Source of the DNA: Gnetum montanum | Lineage: Eukaryota; Streptophyta; Gnetopsida; Gnetales; Gnetaceae | DNA length: 54,243 nt | Reading direction: 5' to 3' | Assembly: GCA_015680685.1 (NCBI GenBank) | Contig: MNCI01029116.1 | Location: forward strand, 1-54,243 | Shown here: piece by piece, positions 1-9,948 of the stretch | How the letters are laid out: every line of letters begins with the position of its first letter | Position numbering within the stretch: the stretch's first letter is position 1 | The notes under the pieces: generated by a model | What the model saw: the letters and a program-made list of their open reading frames with translations, nothing else | What the model was told of the DNA's origin: nothing | Database searches by the model: none | Position numbers and translations under genes: made by a program

Positions 1-1792
1 CACTATGATGTTTAGGACTGTTAGATGGTATGCAATGATTGAGCTAATGCCTCCCATGGTTGTGTTCATTGGGTCGTATAGTTGTTGGAGTGTTAGTTGG
101 TGGCCCTGATGAAGTTACATGAGGAGTTGGATTCAAAGGTAAGGGTGCACACAGTGTGGGACTTGTGCTGAGTTGGATGATGAAGTGGCCTCTAAATTCT
201 GTTGTCCCTTCTTACAGCCGTGTTTAAAGAAAGGGCGCTTTTGATGTTGAGGAGGCTTCTCACTGCTGTTAGTAGTAGTAGCACAAGTGTTATTCGTGGG
301 TTGTTGCGGTGGCACAAACACCTTAGGAACATTTGGTGGCACTGTGGAAGGAGGGAAAGGATGAGAATGTGGAAAGTTAGGAGGAGGATAAGGTGCACAA
401 GGTGGTGGTTGTGTTGGAGGCATGGGTTGATAGTATTGTGGAGAATGGTATTGTGATGAGATAAAGTATGTTGGCCCAAATGGAGAAATAGGGGTGTTGA
501 ACGTGATAAGCATTTGGATTTGGATAATATGAAGGGGGCCTCTAGTCTAAAGGTGGTCTCCCCCACGATTGGGATTGTTGCCACTGTGATCGAACAAAGT
601 ATCTTTGTACGAACTTTGGATGTAATGTGTTTCCCCAATGCTCATGTAAATGTAATAGTGTTAGGCATTAGCCTTTGGGGTGATCGTACAGGCATATGTT
701 GCATTCATATGTATGGTTAGCAGTTGAGCGCTTATTCCCTTCATTCTTTTTTTTTGAATGTCTACTATTTCGTCTTATTTCTTGGGTTGTCAAAACTCTA
801 TCTCCAATATTGTTGATATATTCTCCACATTTTTGATACATCCATTCCAACATCTTATTGATCTTTGCCTTGGCTTCTTCTAATGATTATTGTATTGGCA
901 AAGATGATGTTTCCACCTTGAGATTAGTTGATTTCTCCTTTGTATGATCATGGACCTTTGTTGAGTTAATATTTTGGTCCTGTTGATGTTTTTCAACACT
1001 CTTCCATCTAGCTAGTTCTCCTTATTCTTTTGCTACCCACTTAATAAGCTCTTGGATTTGATGGGTTCATAGTTTATATAGTTGACCTTGGGCATACATC
1101 CTTAAGGTTTCTCTTGTTACATTATGTAGCCCATCAATGATATGGTACATTAGCCTTTCCTCGGAAAACCCATGGCCTGGATAGTTATTTAACAGTGCAT
1201 AATATCTTTCTAAGGCCATGTCCAAGGGTTCATTTTGTGCTTGTTTCCATCCTTGTATTTGTTTCCTCAAGGCTGATACTCTTGCATAGGTTTGATATTT
1301 TTCGTTAAAGACTTCTACCATTGTTGACTAGTGCTGTATTGAATTTGGTTTTAACGATCTATACCATACTTTTGCTTGGTCAACGAGTGTCATAGGAAAG
1401 AGCTTAAGTTTTTGTCAACCATTATCAATGTTATTCCATGTACAGGCATCGTAGAAGGATTGTAAATGTTAATGTGGATCTAACTCATAGCCTCCTGAAA
1501 ATTTAGGAAATTTGTTTAAATCGAGCCTGGGTAGACGGCTCTCTTTACGATGCCTACGTGAGATTCGAATAGCCTCTTGTATTTGCATTAGGCTTGTAGT
1601 GGCCAATGGGGGTTTATCGTCATCTTGTAAGTTATGCTTTCGTGTATTGGGATGATGTTGCTTTCGTTCATTTTTATAAGAAATCCCCACTTTAGGTTGT
1701 GTCCTCCAATCTTCATCGTTATCTAGTTCGTTGGTTCTTGAATGAACTTCCTCACTAAGTGTGGCATTATTATCATCTTGTAGGAGAGGCAT
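1..1792 (-). pseudogene. gag: A1 gag polyprotein, broken
   Basis: Retrotransposon capsid/nucleocapsid polyprotein. The part at 1792-1469 starts MPLLQDDNN and runs into KFPKFSGGYELDP, the conserved entry to the capsid domain. The part at 1321-1067 holds the capsid core (VFNEKYQTYARVSALRKQIQ, then RYYALLNNYPGHGFSEERL). The zinc-knuckle remnant is near 690-670 (CNICLYDHPKG, pattern C-x2-C-x3-H), followed by a Pro/Tyr/Gln-rich tail at 513-133. The same order and wording occur in A2, A3 and D. Several frameshifts and stops separate these pieces, so no full Gag can be made. The true start may lie upstream of 1792: the A3 copy begins at an ATG nearer its primer site. Confidence 0.8.
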
Positions 1793-1904
1793 TGTTGTGT
1801 GTGAATTTATGTGACTTTTTATAATTACTTCTTTCTAAGGGATATATCATTAAGTTCTATATAGCGACCTTGTATGATATAACTAATCTAGATAACTAGC
1901 ACCA

Positions 1905-1922
1905 TCCTTGGCAACGACACCT
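1905..1922 (-). other. A1 primer binding site (tRNA-Asp type)
   Basis: The minus strand reads AGGTGTCGTTGCCAAGGA, a decayed form of TGGCGCCGTTGCCGGGGA, the complement of the plant tRNA-Asp 3' end. It lies one base inside the LTR end, in the same context (CTCATCA then PBS) as at 52632 in A3. Confidence 0.75.
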
Positions 1923-2650
1923 ATGATGAGTGACGAGGTACCTCTACACTCAACCATATGAATACGAGCATTTTCACGTGTGATTCGGTCGAACTCCGCA
2001 GACGGACTAGGTGTGGCACCTAGATCATTAACCTTAGGTTGTAGTTCGTTGTCTTCCCACCTAGACTAGTATTTATATTTGTCACGTATGGTTTGGTCCA
2101 GAGTGAGGTGTATGATGTGTTCCTAATCTAACTGCTACTCTTGAAGGCAATGAAAAGTAATATTAACTAAGCTAAGCTAGGAGGGAAAGGGTAATAAGAT
2201 CTAATCTAGCCTAAGTGCAATGAGCATCCTTTCCTTGATCAACTGTACACATCTTGGACTTCATGCATGACTACCACTAGGATTACCAAGCGCAGATCCT
2301 AGGTATGCCACTGGGTTACCAAGTAGTCACACTTAAATGCTCGTGATCAAGTCGTACTCATTCCATGTTACTAGGAGTTTAAGGGTGAGAGAGAAATTAA
2401 GAAAGTAGTAAATAACAATTAAATAAATAAATAAATAACAAAGTGAATGCTGCAATGATGAAGTAATCTTGATCTTTATTGTCGGTCATGTGCGTGTCCA
2501 ACTACGTCACACTCGAATAAAGGATGCCGTACAATTAAATTCACCACGCTACGGGCAGACATTGGAAAATAATTCTATCTCTGGAAGTATCAAATTGCCA
2601 GAGCTTCGCTACTTCTACTCTAGGATTATGAACAAGGGAGAGTTGCTTCT

Positions 2651-2658
2651 AATTTATA
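2651..2658 (-). promoter_or_regulatory. A1 LTR TATA box
   Basis: The minus strand reads TATAAATT about 17 bp downstream of the palindrome array. The equivalent TATAAATA in A3 lies at 51700. This is a likely U3 core promoter for the retroelement transcript. Confidence 0.6.
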
Positions 2659-2674
2659 GACATTGTGGTGGACT

Positions 2675-2782
2675 GTGATATCACATACGTGATATTGCAA
2701 GGAAGACACGATATCGCGTACGCGATATCGCAGGGGATGCGATATCGCGACAGACGTGATATCGCAGCCTATGCGATATCAC
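2675..2782. promoter_or_regulatory. GCGATATCGC palindrome array in A1 U3
   Basis: Seven copies of a 10-bp palindrome of the form GYGATATYRC start at 2675, 2689, 2708, 2722, 2739, 2756 and 2773, with spacings of 14, 19, 14, 17, 17 and 17 bp. Perfect palindromes include GTGATATCAC at 2675 and GCGATATCGC at 2722 and 2739. The array fills the promoter-proximal U3 directly upstream of the TATA box on the minus strand. A related five-copy array occupies the same place in A3. It looks like a row of binding sites for a symmetric DNA-binding protein; the binding itself is inference. Confidence 0.75.
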
Positions 2783-2791
2783 GTCCCATCA

Positions 2792-3106
2792 ATAATAAAC
2801 TTCTCTATTAAATTACTCTTGAGACTTTCCAACATGAGCTCTTCTATGGTAAATTTTAATAGAAGTCTACTATCACATAATAAAGAACTATAAATGCAAT
2901 CTAAAAATCCCAAATTTAAATGCCAAGCATGATGCTATTTAAACCACTAGCTAAGTAGTTAAAACAAAATAGGAAAGAATGAAGTCATAGGATTAGAACA
3001 AAGTGGCTAAAATAACGTCTTTAGAAATCCATCTTACAAGCAATCTTTAAATTTCTTCTTCCCAAAAAGCGCCTTCGTTAATTCTACCTTTAAAGATCCT
3101 TTTATA
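2792..3106 (-). repeat. LTR-like repeat B, minus-strand copy truncated by A1
   Basis: The minus strand from 3106 (TATAAAAGG at 3106-3098) to 2792 aligns over its length with the plus strand at 8747-9073. Shared landmarks are a 20-base exact match (3048-3029 with 8805-8824, AAAGATTGCTTGTAAGATGG), then TTAGCTAGTGGTTTA, GGGATTTTTAGATTGC and TTCTATTAAAATTT. Similarity stops exactly at the A1 LTR start, so A1 cut this copy. TATA box, lack of ORF and repetition suggest an LTR, but its ends were not found. Confidence 0.65.
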
Positions 3107-4924
3107 GTGAACTTAGGGTAGTTACAATAATCATGAGAAGTTAAGGGTATTACAAATATCTAGGGGTATTAACTCATAACCACCCTAGAGGTTATAACTT
3201 TCATAGAAAGTTATTAGAAATTTGAGCTATGGTTGCTAAGTGTTTTTTTGACAACAAATATCATGGAGATCACCATAGGAAGTTACAAAAAATAGAGAAA
3301 TACATATCTCCTAAATCTTCTCTTCCATAAAAATATCCCCTTTTGAAGTAAATAAAAGTAAATATGTCAAGGCAAAGCCATGTGTTTTAGCAAATTAATA
3401 GAATCAACGCCACATGATTAATTTGACAAATGGTAACAATAAGGTAGGCATTTTTCATTTTAATTTAACAACCCAAACTATCAAAGTATTATGATGCATC
3501 CAAGTATTAGCAAAAATCTTGGGATAAATGGTGGGTGTGGATTGTAACCTTTGCATCTATTGTTGCCCTCAAAATACACTTGCATCTCCTCAATGAATGC
3601 CACAATGAAATTCGATGGCATGTTTTGTTGCAATCTTTAGTTTGCAACCAAACTACAAATAATTACAACCAATTGCCTACTATGCTAGTGCATCACTCTT
3701 TTTTTTGACATCTCTAAAGATAAGAACCTATAAATCTTTAAATGTTGCATCAACAAAATTTCTAAGGATTTTGGTAGATTTCCAAAAGTTTTGTAGAGCC
3801 TCCTCTATAATTCTTCTAGTGACAATTTCAACACCAACAGAGAGAAAAAATACAATTTACCAAGAACCATATTCATCATATTTATTTATGTTCTTTTGTT
3901 TTTGATGTTCTTGTAGTTACATGTTGCAGGAATCATTTAGGGTTTTTCTCTTTCTCTTTGAAAATTAGAATGATGATGTTTCCTCCTGCAATTTGCACCC
4001 ACTGAAAGCTTTTAACACTGAGGCTATTGTGGTTGTCACCATCATTGATGATGATGAATTTTGGGATGCATGTGATGCATGGCTTGCATTAGTTCATGAG
4101 TATGATGCTTGTGCTTACCACCTACTTTATGGCTTTGTAAATCGAATTTCTAACTTGAGTGGAATCTACCTCTTTTCTAGTACTCTTGTCTTTCTTCTGA
4201 AAACTCTATTGTTGAAATTAGTAATCTCTATATTTTAGCTTAGCTCTAACAAAAACCATTGTGTATGTGGTAGGAATCAATTGATTTTAATGCTCCAAGT
4301 GTGGTAGCATGGAGAATACATGACAAGTGTTTGATGAAATGCTATGCACAATAACATGGTTTACTATGTTTGCTACCTATTTGAGCCATTTGATTTGAGT
4401 CTTTCCTCAACTTGATTAGAAAAATATAATCCAAAGAATTCAATGTTGTGAACTTGATTCAAGTCTATTGTTGCTCTGGAGAAGATTTAGCCTGCATCGT
4501 TCTTTAAAATTTCTAGTTTTTCGATTTGGATGATTTTGCAAAGATGTATATATTTTCTTCCTTTTAAAAATTTTTTAGAACTTTGATGTAGGGAATAAAA
4601 TCAAGGAAATTAACTTCCCCAAAGTATAGAAGTTTAATTAATGGTACAAAAATTAAACTCTCAAAATTTTGTAAGAAATATTGTGAACCTTCATAAGTTT
4701 TTGACGTTTCTAGATTTTAGTCAACTATGTTATTTCTATGGGCCATTTATTTCATTGGATTAATTCTTGAGTGCATAGACTTATTTTATCATTGTTTGTA
4801 AAGATATGATTGCTATCCATATTCATAATAAATTGTTTTCAAAAATCTCATCTGCTTAACAATGTTTCATAAATGTTAGTGATAATGGCCTTCATCTTTA
4901 ATTTGGCCTTTACCTCTTCCTTTT
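3107..4924. other. AT-rich stretch without recognisable gene
   Basis: About 1.8 kb of AT-rich sequence. 3107-3300 may be upstream sequence of repeat B. Short ORFs at 3705-3905 and 3993-4238 (a run rich in Asp/Glu/Ala) have no recognisable motif and no family resemblance I can name. Near 4900 the sequence passes into the gag of element E with no visible LTR or primer site, so the 5' part of E seems lost. Confidence 0.5.
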
Positions 4925-5560
4925 CTAGTTTTTAAAAATAGTTAAATAGAAAAGTGGATGAGTTAACATGATTGATTGAGAAAAAAGCTTATGGAATTCA
5001 AAGTGAAGCATGCCATATTTGTGGTAGTCCCCAACATGAACAAACAACTTGCCTAGCTTTGTTATATTGCCAAGAGGAAATGCAAGAGTTAGTAAAGGCT
5101 TTCCAACAGAATAAGGGCCAACCAACAACGAACTTTCCTTAACAACCATTTTATGCACAAAAATATCCTCAAAATAATTTTAGGCCATTCAAAAATCCAA
5201 CTAATGAACACTTGGATAAACTCACCCAAAGCCTTACTTCCTTCATAGAAGAAAGTGGACAATTCATGAGTGAGACTAGGAGAAGATTTCAAGACTTGAC
5301 TAAAAATGAGTTATCATTCCAACTTGAACTTAATTCCACATCTTAAAGAAAGGGAAAAGAGAAATTACATACCATTACTATAAGGATAGGGAAAAATGAT
5401 TGAACCTAAACCTGAAAAGAAGTTGAGATTTTAGGAGGTAGGAACATAAGAGGAAATTTAGCTACAAATAGTAAAGAAGAAGATCAACCAACTAGGGAAA
5501 AAGAACAATCATTATTATCTAGAAAACCAATTTTACCTCTTTTTCCTAAATTATTACAAG
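4925..5560 (+). pseudogene. gag: Element E gag C-terminus with CCHC zinc knuckle
   Basis: Frame reading shows CHICGSPQHEQTTC, a retroviral-type zinc knuckle (C-x2-C-x4-H-x4-C) that in Gag binds RNA. It is followed by a Gln/Asn/Pro-rich linker (NNFRPFKNP) and a helical stretch (LDKLTQSLTSFIEESGQF). The capsid domain expected before it is not recognisable, and stops occur at several places (for example near 5341 and 5400). The linker to the protease contains AHLGKMFSELYLHIPL and SLYAKYSRELCTRKRK, which match the pre-protease segment typical of plant Athila elements. Confidence 0.75.
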
Positions 5561-6162
5561 AGGATTTTACAATTAAAGCCCATCTTGGAAAAATGTTTAG
5601 TGAATTGTATTTGCATATTCCTTTGGAATGAGTGGTAAAAGACAGATCTCTTTATGCTAAATACTCAAGGGAATTATGCACTAGGAAAAGAAAGGAAAAA
5701 ATTCCTAAATAAGTTTATCTGGTTGATAATCTTTCTCAACTTCTAAAAAATCATGAGATTCCAAAATACCAAGTTCTAGGAGACTCTACCATCCCAATTA
5801 AAATAAATGGTCAAGTGATCAAAAATGCCCTATTGGATTTGGGATCTAGCATTAATATGATGCCTCTTGAAATGGCTAGGATGCTTGATATTGAGGATAT
5901 TAAAGGAGTAAACATGATAATATCATTGGCTGATGGATCAAATGTTAAATCCATAGGAATAGTAGAGGACTTGATAATTGAGGTAGAAAAAGGAAAATGC
6001 CCAATTGACTTTGTTGTTTTCAAAGTGGAAGATCTTAATTTTTTTCCTATTATATTAGCTAGATCTTGTTTAGTAATAGCTGATGTGGTAATTAATTGTA
6101 GATTTGGACAACTTCAACTCTCTTTTGCAAATCTTACTTTTACACTAAATATATATGATAAG
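5560..6162 (+). pseudogene. Element E aspartic protease
   Basis: Retropepsin-like protease that would cleave the Gag-Pol polyprotein. The active-site block reads ALLDLGSSINMMPLEMA; the usual D-[TS]-G-A is D-L-G-S here, as in Athila relatives where DLGAS is common. The downstream strand-flap block reads CPIDFVVFKVEDLNFFPIIL, and the usual ILGRPFL becomes ILARSCL, a departure from the family pattern. The frame is open from 5815 to the insertion point at 6162, where the reading LNIYDK is cut. Translation beyond 6162 is insertion sequence, so the apparent ORF end at 6279 is not real. Confidence 0.8.
6158..6162. repeat. Left target-site duplication ATAAG
   Basis: ATAAG directly precedes TGTTGG at 6163 and is repeated exactly at 9944-9948 directly after CAACA at 9943. 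Confidence 0.8.
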
Positions 6163-7385
6163 TGTTGGTACATTTTGGCCATTTCATGGAATAGTATAAC
6201 TCTGAGATTAGAGATGGTCCAAAGCTTCCTACTGTGCATGAAGAATTTGGAGGATGGAGACCTGAGTCGGGTGTTCTAAGATATGATTTTCTAGAAACAA
6301 GGGCTATATTTGGTAGATGCTAATAAGAAATCAAGATTTTTGAGACATTGCCATGAATCAGGTTTATTTATTTTATAATCAATGCATCCAAAGTTGTGTG
6401 AGGACGCCATGAGGTGGAGTAAAATCCGTGATGCTCAATACCCTGGATACAGGATGAAAAAGATGGTTGTTGTAGAATGCACGACAATGGAGACATCATA
6501 TTTGATTATTACAACAATGTCATATACTAGGTAGTATATTTAACCAAGCTGAGGTCCGTAGTTTTGCTTTTCAAGGTATGAGGGTTATTTGCATCTGTGT
6601 TTGCAAATGTTGCTGGCTGCTAAGCTAAGGCATTTATCAACGATTCTAAGTTCCAAATTCAAAAATGTTTTCATATATTATTTCATTAAAAGCCCAAGAA
6701 AATCCTCCATGTGGAATGTTGTTTAAATGGATTGAAAGCACCCAAGACGAGGCAACCTAAGCCATTCCGTAAAATCATAGATGCCATTACCTGGGATGGA
6801 GTTCAGCATGGATTGAAACACTTGTGCTGCTACCATGGGAGCAATGGAGGGCCTGGGGATTCTCTGCTATTTGTTCTTCACGTTTCTAGCTCATGCTACA
6901 AACTCAGCACATGGATCTGCAATTGCTGCCGCTGTGTTGAACACAGTCAGTTGTGAAGGAAGGGTTGGGAAGTAGCCAAGGTAGTGGCAGCCATCAACAA
7001 CATAAACTACGGTGATTATTTTATGGAAACACTGGCTCCATGCCCATGCCGACTCCTACGGTTGCAGTCTCTGCAGAGCTATTGCCGAAGACAGAGATGG
7101 CACTTCACGTGGTTGCAACATGAGCAGCAGCACTTCGCGACTGGCGCCGATGATGACGATTACGATGGTGGCAGTTCATGACCGTTACAGTCAAACGACA
7201 AAGCCGACGAACGAACGAACATCCATCCATCTGCACGGAACACGTGTTCTGCAACATGACATGATCGTGATCACAGGTGGGAATGAAGGGACTATGCTGC
7301 CAATGGAGGAAGGGCAACGGAAAAGATAGGATGTTACCCTTCTGCTAGACCATCAAAATGGAGCTCAGCTAAACCCTCTCAAAAG
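6163..7385. other. Unassigned host-like sequence inside the insertion
   Basis: Base composition rises clearly in GC from about 6700 on compared with the flanks. Frames show runs that look like decayed exons: around 6395-6480 (DAMRWSKIRDAQYPGYRMKK) and 6840-6950 (a hydrophobic signal-peptide-like run, LGILCYLFFTFLAHATNSAH). I cannot name a family for either. 7012-7329 is open in one frame but His/Thr/Met-rich and probably fortuitous. Confidence 0.4.
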
Positions 7386-8010
7386 ATGACTGCATCTTCC
7401 TTCTCAATTCCTGTATCAACAGCTGATCCCTCGCAAATCGATGCCCACCTACTTGTCATTGGTCTCCATGCTGAGCACTCAACTCTTCTCGGCAAGATCG
7501 TTGCCATGTACACACTCTACAGCCAAATCTGGCTTGCTAAATTCACTCTCCAAAATGTTGTAGCACCCGTTTCAGCTTTTTCTTACAACATGCTCATTAG
7601 ATCCTACGCTTGCACAGGTCCCTTTCAGAGAATCTACAAACAGAGGTGTCTTCACCAATAAATTCATGTTTCCTTTCCTGGCCAAGGCCTGCGCCGTGCT
7701 TCGGGACCTGCACCAGGGCCAGAATGTGTATCTCCATGCCAGAAAAGCTCGGCTTGATGGCTTACGTTGAGAATGGATACTTGGACAAGGCTTTTGAATT
7801 TCTAGAAGTTATGCGGGACGTTGGGGTCTACCCTGATGGGGTCACTGTTTTGAGTTTGCTCAGTGGATGCGGTGAATTTGGGGATAGGAATGTAGGGTTT
7901 GTGCATGATTGGGCTATAGAACATGGTTTGATTTAGATGTTGTAATGGGCGTGTTGATAGATGCCTATTGCAAATATGGGAGAATCGGGGATGCACTTTT
8001 GAAGCTTGGC
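7386..8010 (+). pseudogene. Pentatricopeptide repeat (PPR) protein fragment
   Basis: PPR proteins bind organellar RNA through tandem 35-residue repeats. Frame 7386-7640 reads like the N-terminus of a plant PPR protein: QIDAHLLVIGLHAEHSTLLG and then FSYNMLIRSYACTGPFQRIY. After a frameshift near 7640 the reading continues as VFTNKFMFPFLAKACAVLRD, then shifts again to AYVENGYLDKAFEFLEVMRD and VYPDGVTVLSLLSGCGEFGD (7755-7930), a typical PPR repeat. A final piece, near 7940-7990, resembles VLIDAYCKYGRIGDA. A large middle part is missing and there are at least two frameshifts and a stop, so this is a dead fragment. It lies only about 70 bp upstream of the Rab fragment. Confidence 0.75.
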
Positions 8011-8078
8011 TTATTGATCTGCTCGATTGAAATTGCTTTGTCATTCGGCCTTGGCATTATTTGCTATGGGTACCAAAG

Positions 8079-8300
8079 ATGAGCGCTGATTGCGATTATT
8101 TGTTCAAGATCTTGCTTGTTGGAGACTCCACCGTTGGAAAGTCATGCCTTCTGTTGCGATTCACGAAGGATTCATATGCGGAGAGTTACGTCAGTACCAT
8201 CGATGTTGACTTTAAAATTAAGACTTTTGAGTTGGATGGGAAGACGATAAAATTTCAAATCTGGAATATCGCGGGTCAAGAAAGATTCAAGACGATGTAA
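8079..8300 (+). pseudogene. Rab GTPase first-exon fragment (RabD/Ypt1-like)
   Basis: Small GTPase of the Rab family, probably the RabD/Rab1 group that acts in ER-Golgi traffic. The start codon at 8079 gives [17 protein letters not shown], with an intact P-loop GDSTVGKS, then [18 protein letters not shown] (switch I), [20 protein letters not shown] and [10 protein letters not shown]. Two hallmark positions are changed: the G after STI is D, and the DTAGQ motif is NIAGQ, losing the Asp that helps bind magnesium. The reading ends at ACGAT followed by GTAAGC, a good splice donor at about 8298. So this may be a genomic exon rather than a processed copy. The remaining exons are absent, with repeat sequence following. 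Not functional as it stands. Confidence 0.8.
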
Positions 8301-9861
8301 GCATCAAGTTAAGGGCCAACGATATAACTCCCCAATAGATCCTAATAACTCTATTATATATATAACAAGTGACTTTTGTATTTTTATAGTGATAATGACT
8401 TCTTATAGAAGTCATAACTTCCTAGGATAGTTACAACTATGATATTTGTAACTAATTTTAATACCATGAAGACACTTGGCAACTAAAAAGGCCACTTGTC
8501 AACTACAGCTTTTTTGTCTCTATGGTGACCACTTGGCGACTGAAGGGCCACTTGCCAACTAAATGGAACACTTGTCAATTGCAGCTTTTTTATCTCTATG
8601 GTGGTTACAACCACCCAAAATTTTTGTAACTTACCTAACTTGTTGGGCAAGTAAGATCACCTAACTTGTTGGGCAAGTTATAACTTCCTTACTTGGGAGA
8701 GAAGTTAGCTAAGATATTTTGAAATATGTAACTACCTTTTGAACCTTATAAAAAGGCTTTAGGGGTAAGAAGAAAATATCACACACTTGGGGTCACACAT
8801 TGTGAAAGATTGCTTGTAAGATGGCTTGCTAAAGAAAATATTTTAGCCTCTTTGTCAAAGTCCTGTGAGTTATGCTTATTGTTTTTTATTTTGTTTAAAT
8901 TATTTAGCTAGTGGTTTACATAGTATCATGATTGACAAGTAATTTTGGGATTTTTAGATTGCTCTTATTATTTTTTGTTGCATAATAGAAGGTTTCTATT
9001 AAAATTTTGCTATAGAAGCGCTTGTGTTTGAAAGCCTTAAGAGCATTTTAGTAGTGAATTTGATTATTGTGCAAAGTATAAGAACTGCTATTGGGATTGT
9101 TGTAAGAGAGCCTTTGCTTGTAGTCAAGCCGTTGAACGATTCAATAGTCAAGAGGATTCAGAAAATCTTTGGTATTTTGATAGGACTAGAATAGCTTCTT
9201 TTATCTTTAAAGTGATTCTCCGTGGTATTTCAATCAGAAATTGTCAAGTCTTTTGAAGGTTTTGTTGAATGCAATTGTTGACATCCATTATCTAGCCAAA
9301 ATGGAATCTCATATGTGAAAGTTTACGTAGCAATTTTTTGGTAGCGTAGTAGGATTGTCTTGAAGGAATTGCTTATTTGGGTGTTGGAAGTTTGAACAAT
9401 TCATAGTTATTGAATTTGGGGATAGCTTTATTGCGAAGTGTTTACTCGTATCATTTTACCTTGTTTAAATATTTGAGATCTTTACACAAATTTTCTTTCT
9501 TTTTCTCTTATCTCTAATTTCCATTGAATCTTACTCTATTTTTAGTTTTCTTGTGAAACTATTTCTTTCTCTGGGAAAAATTAGAAGTAGAGAAGTAGAT
9601 TCGCAGAGTTGTGCTCAAATGTTTTTGCAAAATTTTATTTGTTACAAGTAGGCATTATAAGGATCGCGTAGACTAGGCAATTGAACAAAATAGGAACTCT
9701 CAACAACTCATAGTACTTGGCAAAGTTGGCTGAATCTCTTTAAGATAAGTCATTTGTAGTTTACACACAACGCAATCGTTTCATATTTCACAACCACACA
9801 CTGCAACAGCACACACACATACTCACATTAACTACTGAGTTTATTTGGAGGTATCTGGGCC
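8301..9861 (+). repeat. LTR-like repeat B, plus-strand copy and flanks
   Basis: The TATA box TATAAAAAGG at 8747-8756 and the following 320 bp (to 9073) match the minus-strand copy at 3106-2792. Upstream, 8460-8620, a phrase built on ACTTGGCAACTAAA / CCACTTGTCAACTA is repeated about four times, and GATCACCTAACTTGTTGGGCAAGT-like units recur at 8634-8672. No ORF. At 9862 TTGGTGTTGCCAGAGA resembles the end of a tRNA-Asp primer site with three bases missing, which would place an LTR end near 9860. The left LTR limit is not visible. Confidence 0.55.
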
Positions 9862-9910
9862 TTGGTGTTGCCAGAGACCAGCAAACATCTAAATCCTGTT
9901 CGAGGACACT

Positions 9911-9943
9911 TGTTGGCGGTCGTGTCCCAAACGATCGTCAACA
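9911..9943. repeat. 33-bp terminal palindrome of the insertion
   Basis: Arms TGTTGGCGGTCGT (9911-9923) and ACGATCGTCAACA (9931-9943) pair with two mismatches around a 7-base loop. The right arm is the exact end of the insertion. The left arm starts with the same TGTTGG that begins the insertion at 6163. Confidence 0.7.
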
Positions 9944-9948
9944 ATAAG
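9944..9948. repeat. Right target-site duplication ATAAG
   Basis: Exact copy of 6158-6162, directly following the CAACA end of the insertion. After it the element E frame resumes (GTA AAA GAA GAT). Confidence 0.8.

Larger units (their letters stand above)
1..2791 (-). mobile_element. Athila-like Gypsy element A1, 5' LTR plus gag (partial)
   Basis: Read on the minus strand, the order is LTR (2791 to 1924), primer binding site (1922 to 1905), leader and gag (1792 to the window edge). The rest of the element lies beyond the left end. The LTR, the primer site and the gag all match elements A2 (from 19850) and A3 (from 51584), so the three form one family. A1 sits inside an older LTR-like repeat (repeat B), which resumes at 2792. 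Assignment to an Athila-like lineage rests on the tRNA-Asp primer site and gag style; the pol genes are not in the window. Confidence 0.85.
1924..2791 (-). repeat. A1 5' LTR, 868 bp
   Basis: Read on the minus strand, the LTR begins TGATGGGACG at 2791 and ends CACTCATCA at 1924, an imperfect inverted terminal repeat of the TG...CA type. It is colinear with the A3 LTR: palindrome array, TATA box, a shared block around AGTAGCGAAGCTCTGG, and the end GTACCTCGTCACTCATCA. Only one LTR of A1 is present, so neither LTR-LTR age nor target duplication can be read. Confidence 0.85.
6163..9943 (+). mobile_element. 3,781-bp insertion with TG...CA ends carrying host gene fragments
   Basis: The insertion starts TGTTGG and ends CAACA, is flanked by the 5-bp duplication ATAAG, and interrupts element E in frame. 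TG...CA ends and a 5-bp duplication are the signature of LTR-type integration. Inside are unassigned GC-richer host-like sequence (6163-7385), a PPR gene fragment (7386-8010), a Rab GTPase exon (8079-8297), repeat B with its TATA box (8747-9073) and a degenerate primer-site-like string (about 9862). No gag or pol was recognised. The best reading is a non-autonomous LTR retroelement that captured gene fragments. Two full LTRs could not be delimited, so the class is not certain. Confidence 0.65.

Noticed and set aside
8079-8300. Functional small Rab protein
   Set aside because: Only the first 73 residues are present, the DTAGQ motif is altered and the reading ends at a splice donor followed by repeat sequence.
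6163-9943. Helitron or DNA-transposon origin of the insertion
   Set aside because: A 5-bp target duplication and TG...CA ends do not fit Helitrons (no duplication), hAT (8 bp), CACTA (3 bp) or MULE (8-10 bp).
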